The notes below the pieces were generated by a model. It did not search any database. It was not told where the DNA came from and was given only the letters and a program-made list of their open reading frames with translations. DNA of 10,530 nucleotides from an uncultured Collinsella sp. (GTDB lineage Bacteria > Actinomycetota > Coriobacteriia > Coriobacteriales > Coriobacteriaceae). A program made the position numbers and the translations under genes. Below are positions 1 through 6,726 of the stretch, piece after piece (positions within the stretch are counted from its first letter, which is position 1; each line of letters begins with the position of its first letter). The stretch lies in assembly GCA_902472315.1 (NCBI GenBank), contig CABRNM010000042.1:1-10530 (forward strand), given 5' to 3'.

Positions 1-608
1 TGGTGGGCGACATTGTGGTGGCCGAGGAGGAGATGCTCTCCACGCTCAACAGCGAACTGCGCTTTTGCGCGCTCAAGCAGCTGTTTGTGACCGCTGCGGT
101 CATTTCTCTCGAGACCACGGTGCTCTCGGCTCTGCCGCTGGGCTTTAACAACTTTATGCACGGGTATTTTCGCACGCTGTGCGTGGGTTATGGCCTGTAT
201 GCCGTGGGCAATACGGTGATGCTCATCTTGCTGTACTTTACCGACTACAAGGGGGCCGTTCTGGCTTCGGGCCTGTTTGCCGGTGTGGCCGGGCTGGCGA
301 CTGCCGTTTCTCTGCTCTTGCCGCAGCAGTTTTACGGCTTTGGCTTTTTGTTGGGTGCGGCGGTGTTTTTTATCGTGGCGCTGCTGCGACTCGATGCCTA
401 TACCGCCAACTTGCCGTATCGTATCCTGAGCCAGCAGCCCATTGTGGCGACCGACAAGACGGGTCGCTTTACACAGCTGGGCCGCATGCTCGACCGTGCC
501 GAACAGCGCTATGAGGAAGGCCGCCATAAGGGCGTGCCGCACGGCGCGTTTGAGCGCGCAGTAGTTCGCGTGTATCGCAAGCTTTGGGGAGGTTCTGATG
601 ACCGATAG
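1..608 (+). CDS. pelG: PelG-like exopolysaccharide export membrane protein, C-terminal part (5' end outside window)
   Basis: The reading frame is open from the left edge, and the GTG at 3 is only the first in-window start-like codon, so the gene surely begins upstream. About 201 residues are visible. Four hydrophobic segments can be seen, at roughly residues 31-48, 58-79, 84-106 and 110-130 of the visible part, followed by a basic soluble tail of about 70 residues. The motifs FRTLCVGYGLYAVGN, ILLYFTDYKG and LPYRILSQQP resemble the end of PelG, the MATE/Wzx-like inner-membrane protein thought to move Pel polysaccharide across the membrane. A full PelG is about 450 or more residues. The stop overlaps the next start by 11 bases, which implies translational coupling. 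The family call rests on remembered motif resemblance; another polysaccharide flippase is the main alternative. Confidence 0.72.
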   Translation, partial: VGDIVVAEEEMLSTLNSELRFCALKQLFVTAAVISLETTVLSALPLGFNNFMHGYFRTLCVGYGLYAVGNTVMLILLYFTDYKGAVLASGLFAGVAGLATAVSLLLPQQFYGFGFLLGAAVFFIVALLRLDAYTANLPYRILSQQPIVATDKTGRFTQLGRMLDRAEQRYEEGRHKGVPHGAFERAVVRVYRKLWGGSDDR

Positions 609-2367
609 GATAATGTCTCGCCGCTGCCTGATCGAGGCAGCTGCCGGCGCGCTGTTGCTTTCGGGCTGTTCGTCTCAGGACGAATCCTCGACTAAAAAGG
701 TCAAAAAGCAGGACAAGATTAAAAAGGCCGAGGCCTCCGACCAGTCCAAGCACCTGCGCGACAAGGACGAGCTCTACGAGGTTTACGATGACTCGGGTAT
801 TGTGACCATGTACCTGACGGTCTCGCGCGGCAACAGCTCCGAGAATACCGACCACAGCTGGGCCGAGATCAACACGTACTCGGTGTATGACTATGCCGAC
901 ATGGGCGTGACGCGCTATCAGGTTATGGGCCTGCTGCAGCCGGGCGACGAAGACGGCCCGGTGGCCGGCGAGGTTGGCTATGGCGAGGAAGCGCCCAATG
1001 CCACCGTGCAAGTGCGTGGTCAGACATCGAGCAATAACTCGCAAAAGAATTACAAGGTAGAGCTCAAAAAGGGCAAGGGTACCTGGCGCCAACAGCGCGC
1101 GATTGCGCTCAACAAGCACATGGGCGAGGGTATGCGTTTTCGCAACAAAATGGCCTACGACCTTATCCGTGGGATTCCCCAGATGATGGGCCTGCGCACG
1201 CAGTTTGTGCATCTGTGGGTGTGCGACCAGACCGAAAAGTCCAACGACACCTTTGAGGACTACGGCCTGTTTACGCAGGTGGAGCAGCTCAACAAGACGG
1301 CGCTTAAGGCACATGGCCTGGATAAGAGCGGGCACCTGTACAAGGTGAACAGCTTCGATTTCCATCGCTACGAGGATACCATTAAGCTCGCCGACGATCC
1401 CGACTACAATCAGGCAAACTTTGAGGGCATGCTCGAGATTAAGGGCGATTCGGACCACACCATGCTCATCGAGATGCTCGATGCGCTCAACGATGAATCG
1501 CAAAAGATCGACGATGTGCTCGACACCTACTTCGATACCGAAAATCTGGTCTATTGGCTGGCGTTTCAGATCCTGACGGGCAACTGTGATACGCAGAACC
1601 GTAACTGCTATCTGTACAGCCCTCTCAACTCAAATACCTGGTACTTTTTGGATTGGGATAACGACGGCATGCTGCGTAAGCTGGAGCTTTCTCTTACCGG
1701 GTTTTCGGACTACGCGAGCTGGGAGCGCGGCGTGAGCAACTACTGGGGCAACGTACTGTTCAATCGTGCGCTGCGCAGCAAATCGTTCCGCAGCGAGCTC
1801 GACCGCGCCGTCAAGGACCTGCGTTCGTATATGACCGAGGCACGCCTGAGCAAGATGATCAAGCACTACCGCGAGGTTACTGAATCGCTGGTCTTTGCTT
1901 CGCCCGATATCGACCATCTGCCTGTCACCAAGGACCAATACGAGCAGATCGCCGCGGCGATTCCCTCCGAGATCGAGGAGAACTACAAGAGCTTTCGCGA
2001 GAGTTTTAAAAAGCCCATGCCGTTCTACATCGGCGTGCCGCAGATCGATAACGGTAAGCTGCGTATTAACTGGGATGCGTCCTACGACTTTGAGGCGCGC
2101 GACATTCGCTACACCGTGGAGCTTGCGCGTGACTATGCAATAAGCGACGTGGTCTTTAAGGCCGAGGACGTGCTGCTTCCCGAGGTGACCTGCGATGCGC
2201 TCGATGCCGGCCAGTATTTTGTACGCGTGCGTGCCAACAACTCCGACGGCTATACGCAAGATGCGTTTGACTACTATGTGACCGACGACGGCAAGCACTA
2301 CGGCATGAAGTGTTTTTACGTGCAAGACGGCGGTAAGGTCGTGGAGGACACGTATGAGGAGGGCTAG
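598..2367 (+). CDS. CotH kinase family lipoprotein with fibronectin-like C-terminal domain
   Basis: The product is 589 residues. The N-terminus is a lipoprotein signal: basic residues at 4-9, a hydrophobic stretch at 11-22 and the lipobox LLSGC with Cys24, so the mature protein should be anchored on the outer face of the membrane. A Lys-rich linker (about 32-60) follows. The CotH-like domain covers about 65-470: RGQTSSNNSQKNYKVEL (140-156), MRFRNKMAYDLIRG (179-192), GNCDTQNRNCYLY (328-340) and DWDND (352-356). The last two resemble the Asp/Asn-rich active-site region of CotH-type atypical kinases, known from the spore-coat kinase CotH. Residues about 477-562 look like a fibronectin type III domain (VELARDYAIS, GQYFVRVRANNSDG). 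The ATG at 598 is supported by GGGGAGG 5 bases upstream; the in-frame ATG at 613 would shorten the basic n-region. Substrate unknown; the context suggests an envelope or Pel-associated target. Confidence 0.88.
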   Translation: MTDRIMSRRCLIEAAAGALLLSGCSSQDESSTKKVKKQDKIKKAEASDQSKHLRDKDELYEVYDDSGIVTMYLTVSRGNSSENTDHSWAEINTYSVYDYADMGVTRYQVMGLLQPGDEDGPVAGEVGYGEEAPNATVQVRGQTSSNNSQKNYKVELKKGKGTWRQQRAIALNKHMGEGMRFRNKMAYDLIRGIPQMMGLRTQFVHLWVCDQTEKSNDTFEDYGLFTQVEQLNKTALKAHGLDKSGHLYKVNSFDFHRYEDTIKLADDPDYNQANFEGMLEIKGDSDHTMLIEMLDALNDESQKIDDVLDTYFDTENLVYWLAFQILTGNCDTQNRNCYLYSPLNSNTWYFLDWDNDGMLRKLELSLTGFSDYASWERGVSNYWGNVLFNRALRSKSFRSELDRAVKDLRSYMTEARLSKMIKHYREVTESLVFASPDIDHLPVTKDQYEQIAAAIPSEIEENYKSFRESFKKPMPFYIGVPQIDNGKLRINWDASYDFEARDIRYTVELARDYAISDVVFKAEDVLLPEVTCDALDAGQYFVRVRANNSDGYTQDAFDYYVTDDGKHYGMKCFYVQDGGKVVEDTYEEG

Positions 2368-3145
2368 CGCGCTGCTTGAGCGCTTGGCGGCTCCGCCTGT
2401 GCGTACCACGCAGGAGCGTTACCGCCACGAGCTCAAATATCTCATTAACGAGGGCGAGCACGCCGCGCTTGCCTGTCGCATGGCGCCGGTGTTTAAGCTG
2501 GACAAGCATGCGCGGGCGGGCGGTTACACTATTCGCAGCCTGTATTTTGACGACTACTGCAACTCGGCCTACGAGGAAAAAGACGCCGGCATTCTCATGC
2601 GCAAAAAGTATCGCGTACGCATCTATAACGGCAGCGACAAGGTGATTAAGCTCGAGCGAAAAAAGAAGTACGGTAGCTGGATTTACAAGGAGGATGCGCC
2701 GCTTACGCGCGGCGAGTTTGAGCAGATTCTGGCTGGCGACTACGACTTTTTGCTGAGGAGCCCCTATCCGCTCTGTCGCGAGTTCTACATCGAGTGCATC
2801 TGCAACGTGATGCGCCCGCGGACCATCGTGGACTACGAGCGCGAGCCGTGGGTGATGGATGAGGGCACCGTGCGCATTACGTTTGACATGAACGTGCGTG
2901 CCGCGGTGGGAAGCTTCGATATCTTTGACGCGACGCTGCCCGCGCTGCCGGTCCTGGAGCCCGGCAAGCTGGTGATGGAGGTCAAGTTTACCGAGTTTTG
3001 TCCGCAGCTGGTGCGCGATATGGTGCCGCCGGGCGCAGTCGAACTCACGGCGGTCTCTAAGTACTGCCTGTGTTATGACAAGACCGCCTACTTGCGCGGA
3101 TTTACCTACTGGGAATCGGATTTTGAGAACCGAGGGGATATTTAG
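2354..3145 (+). CDS. VTC domain-containing protein (polyphosphate polymerase-like)
   Basis: The product is 263 residues with no signal peptide or membrane segment, so it is probably cytoplasmic. The VTC domain fills nearly the whole chain: RYRHELKY (22-29), YTIRSLYFDD (58-67), RKKYRVRIYNG (83-93), IKLERKKK (98-105), RTIVDYERE (156-164) and VMEVKFTEF (207-215), ending with SKYCLC. Alternating basic residues (Arg87, Arg89, Lys99, Lys103-105) and the Glu209/Lys211 strand fit the basic tunnel of the triphosphate-tunnel fold, in which yeast Vtc4 makes polyphosphate from ATP. Activity of the bacterial proteins is not established from sequence. The ATG at 2354 overlaps the CotH gene by 14 bases and has GTGGAGG 6 bases upstream, within the CotH coding sequence, so the two are coupled. 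The pairing with CotH and DUF4956 genes recurs in other bacteria, from memory. Confidence 0.9.
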   Translation: MRRASALLERLAAPPVRTTQERYRHELKYLINEGEHAALACRMAPVFKLDKHARAGGYTIRSLYFDDYCNSAYEEKDAGILMRKKYRVRIYNGSDKVIKLERKKKYGSWIYKEDAPLTRGEFEQILAGDYDFLLRSPYPLCREFYIECICNVMRPRTIVDYEREPWVMDEGTVRITFDMNVRAAVGSFDIFDATLPALPVLEPGKLVMEVKFTEFCPQLVRDMVPPGAVELTAVSKYCLCYDKTAYLRGFTYWESDFENRGDI

Positions 3146-3148
3146 ACC

Positions 3149-3814
3149 ATGAGCACCAGAGACTTTTTTAAGAACTCCGTCTTGGAGGCGTTTGGCCAGG
3201 TTGACCCTGCCAAGATTGGCCTTTCGCTGCTCGTGGCGCTCGCCATGGGCATCCTGATCTATTACGTGTACAAGCGCTTTTTTACCGGCGTGGTGTATTC
3301 GCGCAGCTTTGCCGTGACACTCGTGGGCATGTGCGTGCTCACCTGCATGGTCACGCTCGCGATCTCGACGAACGTGGTCATCTCACTCGGTATGGTCGGT
3401 GCTCTGTCTATCGTCCGCTACCGTACGGCGGTCAAGGACCCGCTCGACCTGCTGTATCTGTTTTGGGCCATTACCACAGGCATTACGGCAGGCGCCGGCA
3501 TGTACGCGCTCGTGGGGCTTACGGCAGTGGTGATTGTGGTGATGATTGCCGGCTTTGCGAGCCACCAGGACAAGGCGCGCGTGTACATGATGGTCATTCA
3601 CTACACTGGCCAGACCGCCGGCGACGATATCGTGCGTGCATTTGGGCGCACCAAGTTTACCGTCAAGTCCAAGACCATGCGCGGCGACAAGGTGGAAATG
3701 GCCGTCGAGGTGTTCTCGGACGGTGTTGACATGCCCTATGCGGACGCCATTCGCGCGCTCGACGGCGTGGAGGACCTGACGCTCATCCAGTACAACGGCG
3801 AGTACCACGGCTAA
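3149..3814 (+). CDS. DUF4956 domain-containing membrane protein
   Basis: The product is 221 residues. Hydrophobic segments lie at about 22-41, 53-73, 76-89 and 101-136 (the last long enough for two short spans or one re-entrant region), followed by a soluble C-terminal domain of about 80 residues (141-221) with a mixed alpha/beta look. The signature GALSIVRYRTAVKDP (84-98) is the hallmark of DUF4956. No biochemical function is known to me. It starts 3 bases after the VTC gene, with GAGGGG at 3132-3137 as ribosome binding site, and is probably the last gene of the operon because a hairpin follows 7 bases after its stop. Constant company with VTC and CotH genes suggests a membrane partner or channel for their product, which is inference. 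Confidence 0.9.
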   Translation: MSTRDFFKNSVLEAFGQVDPAKIGLSLLVALAMGILIYYVYKRFFTGVVYSRSFAVTLVGMCVLTCMVTLAISTNVVISLGMVGALSIVRYRTAVKDPLDLLYLFWAITTGITAGAGMYALVGLTAVVIVVMIAGFASHQDKARVYMMVIHYTGQTAGDDIVRAFGRTKFTVKSKTMRGDKVEMAVEVFSDGVDMPYADAIRALDGVEDLTLIQYNGEYHG

Positions 3815-3820
3815 CTTTGT

Positions 3821-3844
3821 TCCGGCGTTTTAACAAACGCCGGA
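3821..3844 (+). terminator. Hairpin after the Pel/CotH/VTC operon (terminator-like, no T tract)
   Basis: TCCGGCGTTT at 3821-3830 pairs perfectly with AAACGCCGGA at 3835-3844 around the 4-base loop TAAC. The stem begins 7 bases after the stop codon of the DUF4956 gene. There is no run of T after it (ccgctcgacg follows), so it may protect the 3' end or need Rho rather than act as a classical intrinsic terminator. Confidence 0.6.
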
Positions 3845-3859
3845 CCGCTCGACGCTGCG

Positions 3860-3957
3860 CGGGCATCTGCCGGGCGATCTGCCGCTCAAACCGTCGCTCG
3901 CGTACATAAAGTACGCTTCGCTCCTCTTTCGCGGCACCTCGCCACGGCAGCTGCCCG
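3860..3957. repeat. Long imperfect intergenic palindrome
   Basis: Successive blocks of the left arm pair in order with blocks of the right arm: CGGGCA 3860-3865 with TGCCCG 3952-3957, CTGCCG 3867-3872 with CGGCAG 3945-3950, GGCGA 3873-3877 with TCGCC 3939-3943, TGCCGC 3880-3885 with GCGGCA 3931-3936, AAA 3888-3890 with TTT 3927-3929, and GCGTAC 3900-3905 with GTACGC 3911-3916 around ATAAA. This makes a stem-loop of about 98 bases with small bulges. It carries no gene. It could be a dispersed extragenic element or a structured RNA; copy number in the genome is unknown. Confidence 0.6.
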
Positions 3958-3991
3958 CTCGCTGACGTTTGCTCGACCTGAGTGGGCCGAT

Positions 3992-4022
3992 TTGGTTCGC
4001 ATGCCGTCTTCACGGGTATCAT
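3992..4022 (+). promoter_or_regulatory. Possible scrR promoter
   Basis: TTGGTT at 3992-3997 and TATCAT at 4017-4022 are separated by 19 bases, longer than ideal. The expected transcription start, near 4028, falls inside the operator at 4025-4038, which would suit autorepression. The match to consensus is only moderate. Confidence 0.35.
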
Positions 4023-4024
4023 GG

Positions 4025-4038
4025 TGAAAGCGATTTCA
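4025..4038. promoter_or_regulatory. LacI-type operator in front of scrR (O0)
   Basis: TGAAAGCGATTTCA is a near-perfect palindrome with the central CG typical of LacI-family operators and fits TGNAANCGNTTNCA. It matches the two operators before scrA at 12 of 14 positions. It lies between the likely promoter and the start of scrR, so it points to negative autoregulation. Confidence 0.7.
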
Positions 4039-4053
4039 ATGACAGGGGTGCTC

Positions 4054-5034
4054 GTGGTAAAGATGAAAGATGTGGCCGAGCTGGCGGGCGTTTCGAGCGC
4101 CGCCGTCTCGCGCTACCTCAACGGTGGATATATCTCGGCGGACAAGGCCGAGCGCATTAAGCAGGCAATCGAGTTGACCGGATACGTGCGATCCAGCCAG
4201 GCTCGCGCGCTGCGCACCGGTTCCACCAAGCTCATCGGCGTCATCGTGCCTAAGATCAACTCGGAATCCGTGAGCCGCATTACCGCTGGCATTGGCCAGG
4301 TGCTCGGTCGCCGTGGCTACCAGATGCTGCTTGCCAACACCGACAATGCGCCCGATCGCGAGCTCGAATACCTCGATTTATTCCAAAACCACCCGGTTGA
4401 TGGCATTGTGCTGGTGGCAACCATGATCACCGACGAGCACCGTCGCGCTATTGAGTCGTGCCGTGTGCCCATTGTGTTGATCGGCCAGAATGTTGAGGGC
4501 GCGGCGTGTGTCTATCACGACGATTACGAGGCTGCCTTTGAGCTGGGCCGTGCGCTTGCGGGTCGCGTGGACGGCAAGATCGCCTACATTGGAGTTTCCG
4601 AAGAGGACCGCGCGGCCGGTTTCGACCGTCGTCGCGGTTTTGAGGCCGGCTTGCGCGCGGCGGGCGCGGTGCTTGATCCGAGCCTGATTCGCCAGGGGTC
4701 ATTTACGCTCGACTCGGGCTATCGCGCTGCGCGCGAACTGCTCTCCGTCGATCCCGATGTTTCGTTTATCGCGTGCGCGACCGACACTATGGCGGCCGGC
4801 GCCCTGCGCGCTTTTGACGAGCTGCGCGGCGTGGGCGAGGGCGTGCGTCGCGTGAGCGGTTTTGGCGACAACGCGTTTTTGCGCGCGCTGACGGGCGGCA
4901 TTCCCACCGTGCATTATGGCTACCTGACCAGTGGCGTCGAGGCGACCAATATGCTGCTCGACGCGCTCGATGGCGAGGAGGGGGAGAGCGGCCTGCGGAC
5001 GCTCAAACTTGGGCATCAGCTCATGAATGTCTAG
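4054..5034 (+). CDS. scrR: LacI-family transcriptional repressor of the sucrose locus
   Basis: The product is about 326 residues. The N-terminal helix-turn-helix (MKDVAELAGVSSAAVSRYLNG, about 4-24) is that of LacI/GalR regulators, followed by the hinge helix SSQARALRTG (47-56) and a periplasmic-binding-protein-like effector domain (about 60-326, beginning LIGVIVPKINS). The GTG at 4054 is chosen because AGGGG at 4044-4048 lies 5 bases upstream; ATG 4063 (323 residues) is an equally sensible start. Starts at 3982, 4021 or 4039 would place the operator at 4025-4038 in or at the edge of the coding region and add residues foreign to the family. Position ahead of a sucrose PTS gene and GH32 gene, plus matching operators before both scrR and scrA, supports a sucrose-pathway repressor. 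The inducer (sucrose-6-P, fructose or a phosphorylated derivative) is not visible from sequence. Confidence 0.9.
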   Translation: MVKMKDVAELAGVSSAAVSRYLNGGYISADKAERIKQAIELTGYVRSSQARALRTGSTKLIGVIVPKINSESVSRITAGIGQVLGRRGYQMLLANTDNAPDRELEYLDLFQNHPVDGIVLVATMITDEHRRAIESCRVPIVLIGQNVEGAACVYHDDYEAAFELGRALAGRVDGKIAYIGVSEEDRAAGFDRRRGFEAGLRAAGAVLDPSLIRQGSFTLDSGYRAARELLSVDPDVSFIACATDTMAAGALRAFDELRGVGEGVRRVSGFGDNAFLRALTGGIPTVHYGYLTSGVEATNMLLDALDGEEGESGLRTLKLGHQLMNV

Positions 5035-5122
5035 TCCTTGGACGCGTCTGCCTGCCTTTGAATCCCCAGTTTTTGTCTCAAAACTACCATTCGCCGGCTT
5101 TTTCCTACCGTTCACCCTACTG

Positions 5123-5136
5123 TGAAAACGATTACA
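5123..5136. promoter_or_regulatory. LacI-type operator upstream of scrA (O1)
   Basis: TGAAAACGATTACA fits TGNAANCGNTTNCA exactly and is identical to the copy at 5149-5162. It lies 82 bases before the scrA start. It also satisfies the cre consensus used by CcpA-type LacI proteins, so a global catabolite regulator cannot be excluded. Confidence 0.8.
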
Positions 5137-5141
5137 GACAT

Positions 5142-5169
5142 ATGAAACTGAAAACGATTACAGTGTAAG
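5142..5169 (+). promoter_or_regulatory. Possible scrA promoter enclosing operator O2
   Basis: ATGAAA at 5142-5147 and TGTAAG at 5164-5169 are 16 bases apart, each matching 4 of 6 consensus bases. Operator O2 (5149-5162) would fill the spacer, the classic arrangement for repression by blocking polymerase. The start of transcription would be near 5176, giving a leader of about 43 bases. Confidence 0.35.
5149..5162. promoter_or_regulatory. LacI-type operator upstream of scrA (O2)
   Basis: This is a second exact TGAAAACGATTACA. Its centre is 26 bp from that of O1. It lies 56 bases before the scrA start, probably between the -35 and -10 elements. Confidence 0.8.
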
Positions 5170-5218
5170 TGTCAAAGATGGCCGGGTGCAGATGCGCCCG
5201 TTGGAGGAAAGGGAAGTC

Positions 5219-6619
5219 ATGGACTACCGCAAATCAGCCCAAGAGGTGCTCGACAACATCGGTGGCGCCGGCAACGTTGTTTCGGCCGCACACTGCGCCA
5301 CGCGTCTGCGCCTGGTGATTGCCGATAACGCCAAGGTCGACAAGGAGGCCCTCGAGAATATCGACGGCGCCAAGGGCGTCTTTGAGGCCCAGGGCCAGCT
5401 GCAGATTATTTTTGGCACCGGCACCGTCAACAAGGTCTACGAGGAGTTCATCGCGCTCAGTGGCGTCGAGGCTGCCACCAAGGCCGAGGTCAAGGAGGCC
5501 GCGGCGCAGCAGCAGAACATCTTTATGCGTGCCATTAAGGTGCTCGGTGACGTCTTTGTCCCCATCATCCCCGCCATCGTGGCTTCGGGCCTGCTGCTGG
5601 GCATTATGAGTGCCCTCAACTTTATGGCCTCCAACGGCTTTATCGCGCTCGACACCAATAACTTTATCTACAAGATTGCCGACCTGGTCTCGGGAACGTC
5701 CTTTGGCATCCTGCAGATCCTGATCGGTTACTCCGCCGCTAAGGCCTTTGGCGCCAACCCGTATCTGGGTGCCGTCGTCGGCGGTGCGTTCATCAACTCC
5801 TCGCTGCAGAGCGCCTATACGGTTGCCTCCGAGGGCGTGCAGACCATGGTCACTGTCATTCCCGGCGTGTACAGCTTTGAGTGGGTCGGTTATCAGGGCC
5901 ATGTGATCCCGATCGTCATCGCCTGCGCCATTCTGGCCTTCCTCGAGAAGCGCCTCCACAAGGTTGTCCCCGAGATGTTTGACCTCTTTGTGACCCCGCT
6001 CGTCTCGGTGTTCGTGACCGTGCTCGTGACGCTCGTTGCCGTCGGCCCCATCTTCGTGTGGGCCGAGAATGCCATCCTCGGTCTGATCCAGGCTCTGCTG
6101 ACTCTGCCCTTCGGCATCGGTTCCTTTATCGTCGGCCTTTTCTATGCCCCCACGGTCGTTACGGGTATTCACCAGATGTACACCGCCATCGACCTGGGCC
6201 AGCTCGCCCAGTACGGCGTGACTTACTGGCTGCCCATCGCCAGCGCTGCCAACATCGCCCAGGGTGGCGCCGCGCTCGCCGTTGCCTTTAAGACCCGCGA
6301 TGCCAAGATCAAGGGCCTCGCGCTTCCTTCGGCCCTGTCCGCCTTCATGGGCATTACCGAGCCTGCCATCTTCGGTGTGAACCTGCGCTTCTTTAAGCCC
6401 TTCATCGCCGGCTGCATCGGCGGCGGTTGCGGTGCCCTGGTCTGCGCGCTCACTTCGCTGGCCGCCTCCGGCACGGGCGTTACCGGTATCTTCGGTATCC
6501 TGCTGTGCCTGGCCCAGCCAGTGCAGTACGCGATCATGTTTGCGGTCGCCGCGCTGGCTTCCTTTGCCGTCTCGTTTGTCCTGTACAAGGACGAGACCAA
6601 GGCTTCCGAGCAGGCCTAA
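5219..6619 (+). CDS. scrA: Sucrose-type PTS permease, EIIBC
   Basis: The product is 466 residues, the usual length of an EIIBC without EIIA. The EIIB domain (about 1-85) carries the phosphocysteine motif AAHCATRLR with Cys26, and NIDGAKGVFEAQGQLQIIFG is typical of the glucose/sucrose family. A linker of about 20 residues leads to the polytopic EIIC domain (about 105-460) with the sugar-site motif GITEPAIFG (378-386, Glu381). The protein takes up sucrose and delivers it as sucrose-6-phosphate. Phosphate must come from a separate EIIA, probably a glucose-type EIIA elsewhere. The ATG at 5219 is chosen because GGAGGAAAGGG (5202-5212) precedes it; the upstream frame to 5186 has no such site. Expression is probably controlled by ScrR through O1 and O2. 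Trehalose or another beta/alpha-glucoside is a less likely substrate given the GH32 gene next door. Confidence 0.9.
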   Translation: MDYRKSAQEVLDNIGGAGNVVSAAHCATRLRLVIADNAKVDKEALENIDGAKGVFEAQGQLQIIFGTGTVNKVYEEFIALSGVEAATKAEVKEAAAQQQNIFMRAIKVLGDVFVPIIPAIVASGLLLGIMSALNFMASNGFIALDTNNFIYKIADLVSGTSFGILQILIGYSAAKAFGANPYLGAVVGGAFINSSLQSAYTVASEGVQTMVTVIPGVYSFEWVGYQGHVIPIVIACAILAFLEKRLHKVVPEMFDLFVTPLVSVFVTVLVTLVAVGPIFVWAENAILGLIQALLTLPFGIGSFIVGLFYAPTVVTGIHQMYTAIDLGQLAQYGVTYWLPIASAANIAQGGAALAVAFKTRDAKIKGLALPSALSAFMGITEPAIFGVNLRFFKPFIAGCIGGGCGALVCALTSLAASGTGVTGIFGILLCLAQPVQYAIMFAVAALASFAVSFVLYKDETKASEQA

Positions 6620-6633
6620 GAGCTTTTGATTAA

Positions 6634-6670
6634 GGGAATGCCCGCGGGCTGTATGCTCGCGGGTGTTCCC
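6634..6670 (+). terminator. Intercistronic hairpin between scrA and scrB
   Basis: GGGAATGCCCGCG at 6634-6646 pairs with CGCGGGTGTTCCC at 6658-6670: 11 Watson-Crick pairs plus two G-U wobbles. Three further inner pairs can close on the 5-base loop TGTAT (6650-6654). No T tract follows. It lies 14 bases after scrA and 56 bases before scrB, so it is more likely a partial terminator or an RNA-stability element that lowers scrB relative to scrA. Confidence 0.55.
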
Positions 6671-6726
6671 CGCATCTGGTGCCGATCTCTGGTGCTTTGT
6701 TACTTTCGATCCGTTAGGACTTTGAT

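Noticed and set aside
469..1503. 344-codon open frame on the - strand opposite pelG and the CotH gene
   Set aside because: It crosses two well-supported + strand genes and has shadow-like composition and no ribosome binding evidence.
3982..4053. N-terminal extension of ScrR from GTG 3982, ATG 4021 or ATG 4039
   Set aside because: The extra residues do not belong to the LacI family, and the stretch holds the promoter and the operator at 4025-4038.
5068..5085. Terminator after scrR
   Set aside because: AGTTTT/AAAACT forms a weak 6-bp AT-rich stem with no T tract after it.
5186..5218. Earlier start for ScrA at 5186
   Set aside because: It would put the strong ribosome binding site at 5202-5212 inside the gene; EIIB proteins begin close to the MDYRKSAQEVL stretch.
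5234..6172. 312-codon open frame on the - strand opposite scrA
   Set aside because: It is Asp/Gly/His-rich low-complexity sequence produced by reading the membrane-protein gene backwards.
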